Source of the DNA: Sulfobacillus thermosulfidooxidans DSM 9293
Lineage (GTDB): Bacteria; Bacillota; Sulfobacillia; Sulfobacillales; Sulfobacillaceae
Assembly: GCF_900176145.1 (NCBI RefSeq)
Contig: NZ_FWWY01000001.1
Span: 749,517 to 813,516, forward strand
Length of the DNA: 64,000 nucleotides
Reading direction: 5' to 3'
In this document: positions 17,459-27,820 of the stretch, one piece after another
How positions within the stretch are numbered: the first letter of the stretch is position 1
Layout of the letters: the number at the start of each line of letters is the position of its first letter
Notes under the pieces: generated by a model
What the model was told of the DNA's origin: nothing
The model's database searches: none
What the model saw: the letters and a program-made list of their open reading frames with translations, nothing else
Made by a program: the position numbers and the translations under genes

Positions 17459-18739
17459 TCATTTCATAAATCCCTGATATTGTTTCATCAGCATCTGCGC
17501 TTGCATCTGCTTCAATGTATCGAGCGCAACTCCTACAATAATCAACAATGAAGTTCCGCCAAAATACAGACCATTAACTCCCATGCCCATGGTAACGAAA
17601 CTCGGCAAGATGGCCACAATGCCTAGAAAAATCGCACCGATTAAGGTTAGGCGAGTACTTACCCGCCCCAAATATTCTGCAGTGGGTCGGCCGGGACGAA
17701 TTCCAGGAATATACCCTCCGCCTTTTTTAAGATTGTCAGCAACATCATCGACTTTAAACACCACTTGCGTGTAAAAGAAGGTGAACACGACAACCAGCAC
17801 GAACTCGGCCACAATATAAAGGGGTGAGGTGAATCCAAAATAGCGTTCTAGTTCGGACACCCAACCACCCTTAAAGAACTGCCCAATCGTGTAGGGAAGA
17901 ATCAACAGCGAAATCGCAAAAATAACCGGAATGACCCCTGCTTGGTTGACCCGGATAGGCAGATGCGTATTTTGCCCCTGGTACATCCGGCGCCCCACCA
18001 CACGTTTGGGATATTGCACCGGAATTTTCCTCTGACCCTCATTAACAAAAACCACTGCCGCAATGATAATGACGGCCACGATTAAGAAGATAATGATCTT
18101 AGGCCAGCTAATAATCCCGGCTTGAATGTACTTGTACAGTTGCTCGACACCAAACGGTAACCGGGAGATTATCCCGAAAAACACCAAAAGGGAAATGCCG
18201 TTTCCTATTCCCTTGTCAGTGATTTCTTCGCCCACCCACATCAAGATGGTGGACCCGGTCAACAGCAACAAGGCCGTCAGCAATAAACTGGCGATGGTGT
18301 GATGAATATAGGCAAATTCACCATTTGATGAGTAATTGTACAAATAGTAAGCAATGCCTAAAGACTGTAAGGCCCCGAGTCCCAGTGATAACCACCGGGT
18401 GACCTTCGTCATTTTTTTCTGACCCTCTTCGCCTTCCTTGGACCATTCTTCCACTGTGGGAATAACCACCGTCATCAATTGCATGATAATACTGGCATTA
18501 ATATACGGAATGATACTCAAGGCAAATATTGATAACGTGGCCGTCGCTCCACCCGAAAACAGGTTCAATAAAGCAAAAATGGTCGCCCCGTGTAAAAACA
18601 GGCTTTGAATGACGGATGCGTGGACGCCCGGGATTGGCACATGGGCGCCCACACGAAATACGACCAGCATCAAGAAGGTAAACAGTATACGCCTGTTCAA
18701 GTCTGACGCCCGGAACGCATTCATCATATTTTGTGCCAC
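17459..18739 (-). CDS. secY: Preprotein translocase channel subunit SecY
   Basis: A ten-segment membrane channel of 426 residues. Signatures include VFRVGAHVPIPGV at the N-terminus, the plug region after the first segment, and the loop GQRKIPVQYPKR that binds SecA and the ribosome. The start is GTG with GAGGTG upstream. It follows rplO directly. Confidence 0.98.
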   Translation of the reverse strand: MAQNMMNAFRASDLNRRILFTFLMLVVFRVGAHVPIPGVHASVIQSLFLHGATIFALLNLFSGGATATLSIFALSIIPYINASIIMQLMTVVIPTVEEWSKEGEEGQKKMTKVTRWLSLGLGALQSLGIAYYLYNYSSNGEFAYIHHTIASLLLTALLLLTGSTILMWVGEEITDKGIGNGISLLVFFGIISRLPFGVEQLYKYIQAGIISWPKIIIFLIVAVIIIAAVVFVNEGQRKIPVQYPKRVVGRRMYQGQNTHLPIRVNQAGVIPVIFAISLLILPYTIGQFFKGGWVSELERYFGFTSPLYIVAEFVLVVVFTFFYTQVVFKVDDVADNLKKGGGYIPGIRPGRPTAEYLGRVSTRLTLIGAIFLGIVAILPSFVTMGMGVNGLYFGGTSLLIIVGVALDTLKQMQAQMLMKQYQGFMK

Positions 18740-18740
18740 G

Positions 18741-19178
18741 TCAAATCACCTCGGCCCGTCCAGAAACCGCCTCGATCTTTTCCTTGGCCGACTTGGAAAA
18801 TGCATTCACCTGTACAGTCAAGGGACGGTCCAGTTCTCCCTCCCCTAAAATCTTAACGGGTAAATTGCGGCGTACGAGCCGGCGATTTTTCAGCAGATCA
18901 ATGGTAACCACTGTGTTGGGTTCGAATTGGTTCAAATCTCCAACATTCACCACTTCGTACTCAACGCGAAAGGGATTGACAAAGCCCCGCTTAGGTAAGC
19001 GCCGCTGTAAGGGCATCTGCCCTCCCTCAAAACCGGGGCGAATGCTTCCTCCGGACCGTGCCTTCTGACCTTTGTGACCGCGGCCCGCTGTCTTACCCAG
19101 TCCGGATCCCAATCCTCGTCCGCGCCGTGTCTTTTTTGTACGGCTGCCGGGGGCAGGCTGAATTTCATGTAGTCTCAT
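18741..19178 (-). CDS. rplO: 50S ribosomal protein L15
   Basis: 145 residues. The Gly/Arg-rich N-terminus with [20 protein letters not shown] and the middle [18 protein letters not shown] are diagnostic. Its start overlaps the rpmD stop by 4 bp. Confidence 0.97.
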   Translation of the reverse strand: MRLHEIQPAPGSRTKKTRRGRGLGSGLGKTAGRGHKGQKARSGGSIRPGFEGGQMPLQRRLPKRGFVNPFRVEYEVVNVGDLNQFEPNTVVTIDLLKNRRLVRRNLPVKILGEGELDRPLTVQVNAFSKSAKEKIEAVSGRAEVI

Positions 19179-19378
19179 TTAGTGGCCTCCTCTCCCTCTG
19201 GAATTTCTTCCACGCGCACGAGATGACGGATTTTGTGAATCATCCCCCGAATAGAGGGGTTATCATCAAACTCGACGGTCCGCCACATTTTGCGAAGACC
19301 TAACCGGCTCGCGGTATCTTTTTGATCTTTGGCGTAACCGATAGGGCTCTTCACCAACGTAATGCGTAATCTAGCCAT
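19175..19378 (-). CDS. rpmD: 50S ribosomal protein L30
   Basis: 67 residues, starting [15 protein letters not shown] and containing [16 protein letters not shown]. Overlaps rpsE by 8 bp upstream and rplO by 4 bp downstream, indicating tight coupling. Confidence 0.96.
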   Translation of the reverse strand: MARLRITLVKSPIGYAKDQKDTASRLGLRKMWRTVEFDDNPSIRGMIHKIRHLVRVEEIPEGEEATK

Positions 19379-19904
19379 GGTGCGCCCCCCTTAAAACTTC
19401 TTGGACAGTACGGCCACGTAATTTGGCTACACGCTCCGCCTTCTTCAACTGCTTGAGTGCATCCATCGCGGCCGCCACCACGTTATTGGGATTTGAAGTA
19501 CCTAAGGACTTGGTTAACACATCCCGCACTCCAGCGGCTTCTAACACGGCACGGACAGGTCCTCCGGCAATCACTCCGGTACCCGGTCCAGCGGGTTTGA
19601 TTAACACCCGTCCTGCTCCAAATACTCCAGTGACTTGGTGTGGAATTGTGCTTCCCAACCGCGGCACGGTAATCATTGATTTTTTGGCATCCTCGACGCC
19701 CTTGCGAATGGCATCCGGAATTTCGGCAGCTTTACCTAATCCGACGCCAACCCGACCATTTTCATCGCCAACCACAACCAACGCGCTAAAGCTAAATCGC
19801 CGTCCACCTTTCACGACCTTGGCGACCCGGTTAATCGCAACCACTTTTTCCTTGAATTCGCTTGCGCCTCGGGTTTCTTGATTTTGGGCTGCTGGCCTTG
19901 CCAT
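19371..19904 (-). CDS. rpsE: 30S ribosomal protein S5
   Basis: 177 residues. The double-stranded RNA-binding-like N-domain has [18 protein letters not shown] and the C-domain has [23 protein letters not shown], both hallmarks of S5, a fidelity protein of the decoding region. Confidence 0.98.
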   Translation of the reverse strand: MARPAAQNQETRGASEFKEKVVAINRVAKVVKGGRRFSFSALVVVGDENGRVGVGLGKAAEIPDAIRKGVEDAKKSMITVPRLGSTIPHQVTGVFGAGRVLIKPAGPGTGVIAGGPVRAVLEAAGVRDVLTKSLGTSNPNNVVAAAMDALKQLKKAERVAKLRGRTVQEVLRGAHHG

Positions 19905-19921
19905 AACGTACCCCCTAATTC

Positions 19922-20287
19922 CTAAAATTCGAGTCCAGCTTCACGCGCCGCGTCAGCCAATGCTTGAACACGCCCGTGATAGCGGTACCCGCCGCGGTCA
20001 AAGACCACTTTTTTTACGCCATGAGCGATAGCACGTTCCGCAACCAACCGGCCCACTTCCCGTGCTTTGGCTACTGTCAACCGACCTTCCATGTTGTCAA
20101 AGACTTTTTCCAATGTAGATGCCGATGCAATCGTGTGTCCTTTGGTGTCATCGATTACCTGTGCGTAAATATGCAAATTGGAGCGGAAGACATTAAGGCG
20201 CGGTCTTTCAGGCGTTCCTTTAATCTTACTCCGTATACGCAGGTGCCGACGCTTCCGAGCCGCGTTCCTGTCAAAACGTGTATACAC
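19922..20287 (-). CDS. rplR: 50S ribosomal protein L18
   Basis: 121 residues. Contains [20 protein letters not shown] and the C-terminal [28 protein letters not shown], which bind 5S rRNA together with L5. Confidence 0.97.
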   Translation of the reverse strand: MYTRFDRNAARKRRHLRIRSKIKGTPERPRLNVFRSNLHIYAQVIDDTKGHTIASASTLEKVFDNMEGRLTVAKAREVGRLVAERAIAHGVKKVVFDRGGYRYHGRVQALADAAREAGLEF

Positions 20288-20297
20288 GTCTTATCCC

Positions 20298-20837
20298 TCA
20301 TTTCTTTCCAGTCTTACCAACCTTGCGAATAATCCGTTCACCTTGGTAGTGAATCCCTTTACCTTTGTAGGGCTCCGGTGGACGCACACTGCGAATCCGA
20401 GCGGCCGTCGCACCAACGGCTTCTTTGTCATAGCCCTTGACCACGATGTTGGTGGGGTTGGGCACTTCAAATTCGATACCCGCGGGCGGTTCAATGTTTA
20501 CCGGATGAGAAAACCCGACCGCTAGCACCAAGTTTGGGCCTTGCTTGGAAGCACGATATCCAACTCCGGCCATCTCCAAATTCCGTTGGAATCCTTGAGA
20601 TACACCTTCGACCATGTTTGCGACGAGCGTTCGCGACAATCCCCATTGCGCTCTGGCTACGGGACTGTCATCGACCGGAAGAACACGCAACTCATTGTTT
20701 TCCATGGTGACCGTCACTTCAGGGCGCAGGGTCCGCTCAAGCTCACCCTTGGGCCCTTTCACGTGCACCCTGGTTCCGTCGATGGTAACCGTCACACCGG
20801 CAGGAATGGGAATCGCTTTTTTACCTATCCGTGACAT
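20298..20837 (-). CDS. rplF: 50S ribosomal protein L6
   Basis: 179 residues. Begins [15 protein letters not shown]; the C-terminal signature is [16 protein letters not shown]6 lies near the factor-binding site beside the sarcin-ricin loop. Confidence 0.98.
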   Translation of the reverse strand: MSRIGKKAIPIPAGVTVTIDGTRVHVKGPKGELERTLRPEVTVTMENNELRVLPVDDSPVARAQWGLSRTLVANMVEGVSQGFQRNLEMAGVGYRASKQGPNLVLAVGFSHPVNIEPPAGIEFEVPNPTNIVVKGYDKEAVGATAARIRSVRPPEPYKGKGIHYQGERIIRKVGKTGKK

Positions 20838-20864
20838 CCGGGATACTCCTCCTCATAATCTGCC

Positions 20865-21257
20865 TTACCACACGTAGCAGAGTACTTCTCCACCCACGTG
20901 GATCTCACGCGCTTGTTTTTCCGTCATCACGCCGCGTGACGTGGATAACACGGCAATACCCAGTCCGCCCAAGACACGGGGTAATTCATCGTGCCCCGCA
21001 TAGACACGCAGCCCCGGACGGCTAATCCGTTTTAGGCCGGAAATGACGCGCTCTCGGTTCGGTCCATATTTCAAATGGAGGCGAATCATCCCGTGCTTGC
21101 CGTCTTCAACCAATTCGTAATCACGAATGAATCCTTCTTGTTTCAGGATTTGTGCTAGAGCACGTTTTATCTTGGAATCGGGCACATCCACATGTTCGCG
21201 GTATACGACATTGGCGTTCCGAATTCGGGTTAACATATCTGCAATGGGATCAGTCAC
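20865..21257 (-). CDS. rpsH: 30S ribosomal protein S8
   Basis: 130 residues, with [15 protein letters not shown] at the start and the C-terminal [18 protein letters not shown], the strongest S8 signature. In E. coli S8 represses the spc operon; no clear S8-like site was sought successfully here. Confidence 0.98.
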   Translation of the reverse strand: MTDPIADMLTRIRNANVVYREHVDVPDSKIKRALAQILKQEGFIRDYELVEDGKHGMIRLHLKYGPNRERVISGLKRISRPGLRVYAGHDELPRVLGGLGIAVLSTSRGVMTEKQAREIHVGGEVLCYVW

Positions 21258-21274
21258 TGCGATCCTCCTCTCAC

Positions 21275-21460
21275 TTACCAGCTGGCTTTACGTACACCGG
21301 GGATTTGTCCCTGGTGCGCTAATTGCCGAAAACACAAGCGGCATAATCCAAAGTCGCGAATATATCCATGCGGTCGTCCACAAACCTGGCAACGATGGTA
21401 TTTTCGTACTTTATACTTTGGTGTCCGTTTGGCCTTAGCAATGAGTGACTTTTTGGCCAT
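21275..21460 (-). CDS. rpsZ: 30S ribosomal protein S14, type Z
   Basis: The short zinc-binding S14 of 61 residues, with ligands C24, C27, C40 and C43 (CQVC and CRLC). This form is used by Gram-positive thermophiles and by Bacillus under zinc-replete conditions. It sits between rplE and rpsH as usual. Confidence 0.97.
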   Translation of the reverse strand: MAKKSLIAKAKRTPKYKVRKYHRCQVCGRPHGYIRDFGLCRLCFRQLAHQGQIPGVRKASW

Positions 21461-21470
21461 GTCATCCCTC

Positions 21471-22025
21471 CTAACGTTGTGGCGTGAACGGCATGCCGAG
21501 CAAAGTCAAAAGTTCTTTGGCTTCTTCATCGGTTTCTGCACTTGTGACAAGTGTCACATCCATGCCGCGCACTTTTTCGACCTTGTCATACTCGATTTCC
21601 GGGAAAATAATTTGTTCACGAATTCCTAAGGTATAGTTTCCACGACCATCAAATCCTTTGGTGGATACCCCACGAAAGTCGCGAACCCGGGGAAGCGCCA
21701 TGAAAAAGAGCTTCTCCACAAAATCATACATCCGTTGACCCCTAAGCGTCACTTTGGTCCCAATGGGCATTCCCTCTCGCACCTTGAAGGATGCGATCGA
21801 TTTACGAGCTCGCGTGACCAGCGGTTTCTGACCCGTGATCGTGGCCAAATCGTTGACGGCCGCCTCGAGCAATTTGGGATTGCCGATCGAATCTCCTACA
21901 CCCATATTGATGACCACTTTGACAAGCCTGGGCACGTTCATCGGGTTTTTGTATTTAAAGCGCTCCTGCAGTCGCGGTACGACTTCTTTTTCGTACCGTT
22001 CCTTGAGCTCCGACACCACAGCCAT
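21471..22025 (-). CDS. rplE: 50S ribosomal protein L5
   Basis: 184 residues from the ATG at 22025, preceded by a GGGGG tract; the open frame continues upstream without a better start. Motifs include [16 protein letters not shown] and [20 protein letters not shown]. Binds 5S rRNA. Confidence 0.97.
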   Translation of the reverse strand: MAVVSELKERYEKEVVPRLQERFKYKNPMNVPRLVKVVINMGVGDSIGNPKLLEAAVNDLATITGQKPLVTRARKSIASFKVREGMPIGTKVTLRGQRMYDFVEKLFFMALPRVRDFRGVSTKGFDGRGNYTLGIREQIIFPEIEYDKVEKVRGMDVTLVTSAETDEEAKELLTLLGMPFTPQR

Positions 22026-22054
22026 TGTTAACCCCCTGTTCCTTGTCCCGCTCT

Positions 22055-22366
22055 TTAGTCGATCGCGGCACCGCACCGCTTGCATTGCCGAACTTTCTTA
22101 CCGTTATCCAAAAACTTGTGTCCAACTCTTGTGGCTTTTTTACAAGAGGGGCAAATGAGCATCACATTGGACACGTGTAAGGGAGCTTCCATCGCGATAA
22201 TGCCGCCCTGCGGATACTGCTGCGTTGGTTTTTGGTGTTTTTTGACCAAATTGATCTTCTCTACCACCACGCGATCTTCTTTGGGAATCGCACGGATTAT
22301 TTTGCCCTGCTTACCTTTATCCTTGCCGGCGAGCACCTTAACTAAGTCGCCTTTTTTTACGTGCAC
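22055..22366 (-). CDS. rplX: 50S ribosomal protein L24
   Basis: 103 residues with an N-terminal KOW motif ([17 protein letters not shown]). The C-terminal part carries C72, C75, C95 and C98 in CPSC and CKRC, the zinc-binding variant of L24. Confidence 0.97.
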   Translation of the reverse strand: MHVKKGDLVKVLAGKDKGKQGKIIRAIPKEDRVVVEKINLVKKHQKPTQQYPQGGIIAMEAPLHVSNVMLICPSCKKATRVGHKFLDNGKKVRQCKRCGAAID

Positions 22367-22398
22367 CCTAGTCCCTCCTTCCGTTTCCGTCTGCTGAG

Positions 22399-22770
22399 TT
22401 ATAACACCTCAGGTGCTAGGGATATGATTTTCATAAAATCACGTTCGCGTAGTTCTCGCGCCACCGGTCCAAAAATACGGGTACCGCGGGGTTCTTTCTC
22501 GTCGCCCCGGAGAATAACCGCAGCGTTTTCATCAAACTTGATGTATGAGCCGTCACTGCGGCGCCGACCGGTCTTGGTACGAACAATCACGGCCTTAACG
22601 ACGTCGCCTTTTTTGACCACGCCCCCGGGCGTTGCTTCTTTAACAGAAGCCACAATCACGTCTCCAATGTTTCCGTAGCGCCGAAACGATCCTCCCAGTA
22701 CTCGAATGCACATAATCTCTTTGGCTCCGGTGTTGTCTGCAACCGTCAGACGTGTTTGCGGTTGTATCAT
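22399..22770 (-). CDS. rplN: 50S ribosomal protein L14
   Basis: 123 residues. Starts [22 protein letters not shown] and includes [12 protein letters not shown] and [15 protein letters not shown], all strongly conserved in L14. Confidence 0.98.
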   Translation of the reverse strand: MIQPQTRLTVADNTGAKEIMCIRVLGGSFRRYGNIGDVIVASVKEATPGGVVKKGDVVKAVIVRTKTGRRRSDGSYIKFDENAAVILRGDEKEPRGTRIFGPVARELRERDFMKIISLAPEVL

Positions 22771-22805
22771 GAGAATGTCCTCCTTTCCATCGATCCGCTA
22801 AATAC

Positions 22806-23075
22806 TTATTGGACTTCGTCAGCGCGCCGAATTATTTCAATGACACGCCAGCGTTTCTCTTTGGAAAGAGGTCGTGTCTCTTCGATCCGTACAATATCGC
22901 CCGTTCGGCACTGATTCTCTTCGTCGTGTGCTTTGTACCGCTTTGTCCGGCGCATTGTACGCCCATAAATGGGATGGCGCACCAGCGACTCTACGGCAAC
23001 TACCACCGTCTTATTCATTTTGTCGCTGACGACCGTTCCCTCGCGTACTTTTCTTTTACCCGTTGGTTGTTCCAT
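22806..23075 (-). CDS. rpsQ: 30S ribosomal protein S17
   Basis: 89 residues. The OB-fold signature [17 protein letters not shown] and [14 protein letters not shown] identify S17. Confidence 0.97.
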   Translation of the reverse strand: MEQPTGKRKVREGTVVSDKMNKTVVVAVESLVRHPIYGRTMRRTKRYKAHDEENQCRTGDIVRIEETRPLSKEKRWRVIEIIRRADEVQ

Positions 23076-23090
23076 GTCGCTCTTGCCCTC

Positions 23091-23294
23091 CTATTTCGCG
23101 TCCTGCCGGAGCTCGCGCTCCCGCATGATGGTGTGTACCCTTGCGATATCTTTGCGTACCTGGCGAACGCGCATGGGATTCTCCAATTGGGCCGTGGCAA
23201 GTTGGAACCGAAGCCGGAAAAGCTCTTCTTTTAACGCTCGCAATTTAGCTTGTAGCTCTTCTTGACTGAGCTCTCGTATCTCCTTAGGCTTCAT
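23091..23294 (-). CDS. rpmC: 50S ribosomal protein L29
   Basis: A two-helix protein of 67 residues. I start at the ATG at 23294 ([10 protein letters not shown]), with GGGGGAG at good spacing; an ATG six bases earlier is too close to it. The start lies inside the end of rplP. L29 is at the nascent-chain exit. Confidence 0.95.
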   Translation of the reverse strand: MKPKEIRELSQEELQAKLRALKEELFRLRFQLATAQLENPMRVRQVRKDIARVHTIMRERELRQDAK

Positions 23295-23718
23295 GCGCAT
23301 TCTCCCCCGACTCCTCGCGTTTTACAAACCGCGTCTTGATAGGTAACTTGTGAGCAGCCAAACGCATCGCTTCACGAGCCACTTCCTCGGGTACACCGGC
23401 CAACTCAAACATGATCCGCTGAGGCTTGACGACTGCGACCCAGTATTCCACGTTCCCCTTACCACTACCTTGCCGAGTTTCGGCAGGTTTCTTCGTCACG
23501 GGTTTGTCTGGAAAAATCGTAATCCAGACTTTTCCTCCACGCCGAATGTACCGTGTCAAGGCCACACGAGCTGCTTCGATCTGCCGGTCTGTAATCCACG
23601 CCGGTTCTAAGGCTTGGAGGCCGTATTCACCAAATACAACTTTATTTCCCCGGTGCGCCGTACCCTTCATGCGGCCACGCTGCATTTTGCGATACTTGGT
23701 ACGCTTCGGTTGCAACAT
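23284..23718 (-). CDS. rplP: 50S ribosomal protein L16
   Basis: 144 residues. Has [19 protein letters not shown] and the C-terminal [15 protein letters not shown]16 helps position tRNA in the A and P sites. Confidence 0.98.
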   Translation of the reverse strand: MLQPKRTKYRKMQRGRMKGTAHRGNKVVFGEYGLQALEPAWITDRQIEAARVALTRYIRRGGKVWITIFPDKPVTKKPAETRQGSGKGNVEYWVAVVKPQRIMFELAGVPEEVAREAMRLAAHKLPIKTRFVKREESGENAHEA

Positions 23719-23719
23719 T

Positions 23720-24397
23720 TTACTGACCTCCCTCTTGCGCTACCAGCACACGCTTTTTCGCCGCAGGCAAGACTTGGCCTTTAAAGATCCACACTTTAAC
23801 CCCAATGATGCCATAGGTTGTGTGCGCTTCAGCAAATCCATAGTCAATGTCTGCCCGTAACGTGTGAAGGGGAATGGATCCTTCCCATGCCCATTCACGG
23901 CGCGCTATCTCAGCTCCGCCAAGACGGCCGCTGACCATAATTTTGACTCCTTGAACCCCAGCTTGTCGCATCGTCCGTGTGATGGACTGTTTCATCGCGC
24001 GTTTAAACGCAATACGCCGCTCTAACTGACTGGCGACATTTTCCGCCACTAACTGAGCATCCGCATCAGGAGCCTTTACTTCGAGAATGTTGAGATTGAC
24101 GTTCTTGTTAGTAAGTTTTTCGAGGTCTTTCCGTAACGCTTCAACCCCGACTCCACCCTTACCGATCACCATTCCCGGTTTGCCGGTGTGGACCGTAACT
24201 TTGAGCTTATTCGCCGATCCCCGTTCGATCTCCACCCGCGCAATCCCAGCTGCGTGATGCCTCTTCTTGATGAAACGGCGGATGGCTAAATCCTCTCCTA
24301 ATAACTCAGGAGTCTCTTTCCGGTTGCCATACCAACGTGAATCCCAGTCCTTAACAATCCCAAGGCGTAGACCCTTTGGGTGAATTTTTTGCCCCAT
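23720..24397 (-). CDS. rpsC: 30S ribosomal protein S3
   Basis: 225 residues. The KH domain contains [20 protein letters not shown], and the C-domain has [20 protein letters not shown] and the IDYG motif. It forms part of the mRNA entry channel. Confidence 0.98.
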   Translation of the reverse strand: MGQKIHPKGLRLGIVKDWDSRWYGNRKETPELLGEDLAIRRFIKKRHHAAGIARVEIERGSANKLKVTVHTGKPGMVIGKGGVGVEALRKDLEKLTNKNVNLNILEVKAPDADAQLVAENVASQLERRIAFKRAMKQSITRTMRQAGVQGVKIMVSGRLGGAEIARREWAWEGSIPLHTLRADIDYGFAEAHTTYGIIGVKVWIFKGQVLPAAKKRVLVAQEGGQ

Positions 24398-24406
24398 GGT
24401 TCCCTC

Positions 24407-24760
24407 CTAGCTGTTGTGCTTGGGTCGTAACACAACCGAAATGTGACTCGTCCGCTTAAAAATCGAAAATGCTTGACCTCGGCTTCGCGGATGAATCCGT
24501 TTAAGTGTTGGGCCGCCGTCAACCCACACAGCATGCACATATAAATCCCGTGGGTCCATGTCATAGTTGTGTTGGGCGTTAGCCACTGCACTCTTGAGCA
24601 ACTTGGCTACAACCGCCGAGGCCCGTTTGGGCGTGTGCCGCAAAATCGCCTCCGCGTCCCGAACATCCTTCCCCCGAATCAGGTCCACCACGATGCGAAC
24701 TTTCCGGGGTGCAATGCGGACATGGCGCACATGAGCGCGAGCTTCTGCTACGTCTGCCAT
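24407..24760 (-). CDS. rplV: 50S ribosomal protein L22
   Basis: 117 residues, with [12 protein letters not shown]-like N-terminus ([19 protein letters not shown]) and a beta-hairpin ending in [17 protein letters not shown]. The hairpin lines the exit tunnel. Confidence 0.97.
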   Translation of the reverse strand: MADVAEARAHVRHVRIAPRKVRIVVDLIRGKDVRDAEAILRHTPKRASAVVAKLLKSAVANAQHNYDMDPRDLYVHAVWVDGGPTLKRIHPRSRGQAFSIFKRTSHISVVLRPKHNS

Positions 24761-24773
24761 TTATGCCATCTCC

Positions 24774-25058
24774 TTATTTCAAAGACGTGGACCGCTCGGT
24801 TTTGTCCCCATGACCCTTAAAGGTCCTGGTGGGAGCAAACTCGCCGAGTTTGTGTCCGACCATCTCTTCAGTGATATAAATTGGTACATGTCTGCGCCCA
24901 TCATGAATGCCAATGGTGTGACCAACCATGTCGGGAACGATAGTAGAGGCACGAGCCCAAGTCTTAATAACCCGCTTTTCGTTCTTGGCATTCATCGCGG
25001 CGATTTTTTTCATCAATTTCTCATCGACGTATGGACCCTTCTTGGTTGAACGACTCAT
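24774..25058 (-). CDS. rpsS: 30S ribosomal protein S19
   Basis: 94 residues. Starts [19 protein letters not shown] and contains [20 protein letters not shown] and [16 protein letters not shown], fully typical. Confidence 0.98.
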   Translation of the reverse strand: MSRSTKKGPYVDEKLMKKIAAMNAKNEKRVIKTWARASTIVPDMVGHTIGIHDGRRHVPIYITEEMVGHKLGEFAPTRTFKGHGDKTERSTSLK

Positions 25059-25061
25059 TCT

Positions 25062-25898
25062 CTACCTCCCTGCCTTCCGCCGACGCACGATCATCCGGTT
25101 CGATGCTTTGTGCTTCTTCCGTGTCTTCTTACCGAGAGCCGGTTTACCCCATGGTGTCATCGGGTGCTTGTGACCTACCGGAGCCTTCCCTTCACCACCA
25201 CCGTGGGGATGGTCGACCGGGTTCATAACGCTACCACGGACTGTTGGGCGCCATCCGAGATGACGATTTCGTCCGGCCTTGCCAATGACAATATTTTCGT
25301 GCTCGACATTTCCCACTTGACCAATCGTCGCCCGCGCCGTCACGGGAACGCGTCTAAGCTCCCCAGAGGGCAAGCGCAACAGGGCGTGTTTGCCTTCTTT
25401 AGCAGCCAACTGAGCCGAAGCCCCAGCCGATCGGGCAAGTTGCGCGCCTTTTCCAGGCACCAATTCGACATTGTGTACGATGGTTCCGACGGGCACATCC
25501 TGCAATTTTAACGCGTTTCCTGGTTTAATATCGGCTGTCGGACCCGATACCACCGTGTCTCCCACTTTTAACCCAACCGGAGCCAAGATGTAGGCCAAAG
25601 TGTCATCGGCATATTTCAGCAACGCTATCCGGGCTGTTCGAAACGGATCATATTCGATGGATTGAACCACCGCGGGAATACCTTCTTTGGTCCGTTTAAA
25701 ATCAATTTTCCGGTAGAGTCGTTTGGTACCACCGCCGCGGTGCCGAGTCGTAATACGACCATAGTTGTTTCGACCCGCCTTGCGGTGCATACCCACCACG
25801 AGACTTTTTTCCGGTTCGGTTTTCGTGATCTCCTCAAAGGTTGACACAGTCATATGCCGCACACCAGGAGACGTTGGTTTCATTTTTCGAACTGCCAC
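25062..25898 (-). CDS. rplB: 50S ribosomal protein L2
   Basis: 278 residues, starting at a GTG with AAGGAGG upstream. Contains [14 protein letters not shown] and the C-terminal [14 protein letters not shown], which includes the histidine important for peptidyl-transfer activity. Confidence 0.98.
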   Translation of the reverse strand: MAVRKMKPTSPGVRHMTVSTFEEITKTEPEKSLVVGMHRKAGRNNYGRITTRHRGGGTKRLYRKIDFKRTKEGIPAVVQSIEYDPFRTARIALLKYADDTLAYILAPVGLKVGDTVVSGPTADIKPGNALKLQDVPVGTIVHNVELVPGKGAQLARSAGASAQLAAKEGKHALLRLPSGELRRVPVTARATIGQVGNVEHENIVIGKAGRNRHLGWRPTVRGSVMNPVDHPHGGGEGKAPVGHKHPMTPWGKPALGKKTRKKHKASNRMIVRRRKAGR

Positions 25899-25916
25899 AA
25901 TCCAGCCTCCTTAATG

Positions 25917-26204
25917 TTAGACACCTTCAAAGATGTCAATGGATTCTCCAGGTGCTAACGTCACGATGGCTTTTTTCCGGCGTGTCGTCCGTCCAACCAC
26001 CATACCGCGGCGTTTTTCCTTGCTGGGCCGCCATAACGTGTTGACCTTGGTTACGTGCACCTTGAAGATTTCCTCAATCGCATTGCGAATCTCGACCTTA
26101 TTCGCCCTTGGCGACACCTCAAATGTATATTTGTTGAGTGCCATTTGATCTGTGCTAGCCTCGGTGACAATGGGACGAATAATCACATCGTAAGCTGATT
26201 TCAT
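25917..26204 (-). CDS. rplW: 50S ribosomal protein L23
   Basis: 95 residues with DVIIRPIVTEAS, YTFEVSPRANKVEI and VNTLWRPSKEKRRG. L23 docks trigger factor and SRP at the tunnel exit. Its start overlaps the rplD stop by 4 bp. Confidence 0.97.
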   Translation of the reverse strand: MKSAYDVIIRPIVTEASTDQMALNKYTFEVSPRANKVEIRNAIEEIFKVHVTKVNTLWRPSKEKRRGMVVGRTTRRKKAIVTLAPGESIDIFEGV

Positions 26205-26827
26205 CGCGCAAACACCTCTTCCACTCGTGCCACCGCGTCGGTATCGAGAACGACTTGGTGATACCGAAGCAAGCTGTACGCGTTCAAGTTATCCGTGGTA
26301 ATGGTGTGCACGTTCTTGAAATTCCGCGCGGACAACTTCCATGTTTCATTGGGCGACGCGGTAACGAATAACACATTGCGACCCAAATTCAAGTTATCCA
26401 AAGCCGCCAAAACGTGTTTTGTTTTGACTTCCGGCAACGTTAGTGCATTAACGACTTTCAACTCATCTGACGCCAGTTTGGCGCTTAATGCTTGACGCAA
26501 AGCCGCCCGTCGCATTTTTCGTGGGAACTTCACCGAAAAATCGCGGGGATGGGGTCCGAATACAACGCCCCCGTGCCGCCAATGTGGCGCCCGGGTTGTC
26601 CCGGCTCGGGCCCGACCGGTGCCCTTCTGCCGCCACGGTTTTCTTCCACCGCCACGCACTTCAGAACGTGTCTTGGTGTCGGCGGTACCCGCACGCTGAT
26701 TGGCTTGGAAGGCCACCACGGCCTGATGCAGCAACGCCTCATTTACCGGTGCGGCAAACACGGTGTCGGAGAGCTGCAGTTCACCGACGACCTGTCCTTG
26801 AAGGTCATATACATTCACAGTCGGCAT
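26201..26827 (-). CDS. rplD: 50S ribosomal protein L4
   Basis: 208 residues. The tunnel-lining loop is visible as [20 protein letters not shown] followed by [10 protein letters not shown]. In E. coli L4 represses the S10 operon; no equivalent leader is evident here because tuf directly precedes rpsJ. Confidence 0.97.
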   Translation of the reverse strand: MPTVNVYDLQGQVVGELQLSDTVFAAPVNEALLHQAVVAFQANQRAGTADTKTRSEVRGGGRKPWRQKGTGRARAGTTRAPHWRHGGVVFGPHPRDFSVKFPRKMRRAALRQALSAKLASDELKVVNALTLPEVKTKHVLAALDNLNLGRNVLFVTASPNETWKLSARNFKNVHTITTDNLNAYSLLRYHQVVLDTDAVARVEEVFAR

Positions 26828-26829
26828 GC

Positions 26830-27480
26830 CTACATCGCTCCTTTCCGATTTCGAACAGAATCCCGCACCATGACCAACGAGCCGCGAGGTCCTGGGACCG
26901 CACCGCGTACCAATAATAAGTTGCGGTCAGCATCGACACGCTCGACACGAAGCCGCAAGACCGTTACGCGTGCATGCCCTTTGTGTCCAGGCATTTTTCG
27001 TCCGGGATGCACCCGTCCGCCACCACCAGAGGTTCGGGCCGCTAAAGAACCGACACGACGGTGGTATTTCGAACCGTGTGAGGTCGGACCACGACGAAAT
27101 CCCCAGCGCTTAATGACCCCCGCAAAGCCCTTACCTTTGCTCGTTCCGGTCACGTCAACAATGTCTCCGGGACTGAACGCATCTTCCACTTTAATTACCG
27201 ATCCGGGCTCTAAATCTGTTGCTCCAGGCAACCGGAATTCACGCACGAATCTTACGGGTTCGACAGCAAGTTTCTCAAAATCCTTGCGCTGGGGCTGGGC
27301 CACTTTATGTGGCTTTATGGCTCCAACGCCGAGCTGCACTGCATCGTAACCATCTTTCGCTTGCGTGCGCAACCGTAAGACTTTGTTAGGCTCGGCGTGA
27401 ATCACCGTAACGGGCACGGCACGACCTTCGTCGTCAAACACTTGGGTCATGCCTACCTTAATGCCAATAATCCCTTTCAT
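26830..27480 (-). CDS. rplC: 50S ribosomal protein L3
   Basis: 216 residues. Begins MKGIIGIKVGMTQVFDDEGR and contains TSKGKGFAGVIKRWGF and GSLAARTSGGGGRVHPGRKM, the extension that approaches the peptidyl-transferase centre. Confidence 0.98.
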   Translation of the reverse strand: MKGIIGIKVGMTQVFDDEGRAVPVTVIHAEPNKVLRLRTQAKDGYDAVQLGVGAIKPHKVAQPQRKDFEKLAVEPVRFVREFRLPGATDLEPGSVIKVEDAFSPGDIVDVTGTSKGKGFAGVIKRWGFRRGPTSHGSKYHRRVGSLAARTSGGGGRVHPGRKMPGHKGHARVTVLRLRVERVDADRNLLLVRGAVPGPRGSLVMVRDSVRNRKGAM

Positions 27481-27493
27481 AACATCCTCCCGC

Positions 27494-27802
27494 CTACAGC
27501 TTTATCTCGATGTCCACCCCGGCCGGGAGATCCAGACGCATGAGCGCATTGACCGTTTTCTGACTGGGATCCATGATGTCGATCAAACGCTTGTGAATGC
27601 GACGCTCAAACTGTTCGCGAATGTCCTTCTCCCCGTTAGGTGCAGTCAGAACCGTGTACACCTTCTTCTCAGTGGGCAGCGGCACTGGGCCAGAGACTGC
27701 GGCGCCATTGCGCCGGGCAGTCTCCACAATTGTCGCTGCTGACTTATCCAACACTTCGTAATCGTAACCCTTCAGGCGAATCCGAATTTTTTGCTGGGCC
27801 AC
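27494..27802 (-). CDS. rpsJ: 30S ribosomal protein S10
   Basis: 102 residues, starting [19 protein letters not shown]. Contains [12 protein letters not shown] and the C-terminal [14 protein letters not shown]. It also acts with NusB in antitermination. The 18-bp gap from tuf leaves no room for a separate S10 promoter. Confidence 0.98.
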   Translation of the reverse strand: MAQQKIRIRLKGYDYEVLDKSAATIVETARRNGAAVSGPVPLPTEKKVYTVLTAPNGEKDIREQFERRIHKRLIDIMDPSQKTVNALMRLDLPAGVDIEIKL

Positions 27803-27820
27803 TGTCCGTTCCCCCTTGCT

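Noticed and set aside
26492-27349. Long plus-strand open frame of 285 codons across rplD and rplC
   Set aside because: It is antisense to two well-identified ribosomal genes, has no ribosome-binding site or recognisable domain, and reflects the codon bias of the true strand.
27803-27820. Separate S10 operon promoter
   Set aside because: Only 18 bp separate tuf and rpsJ; no promoter elements fit.
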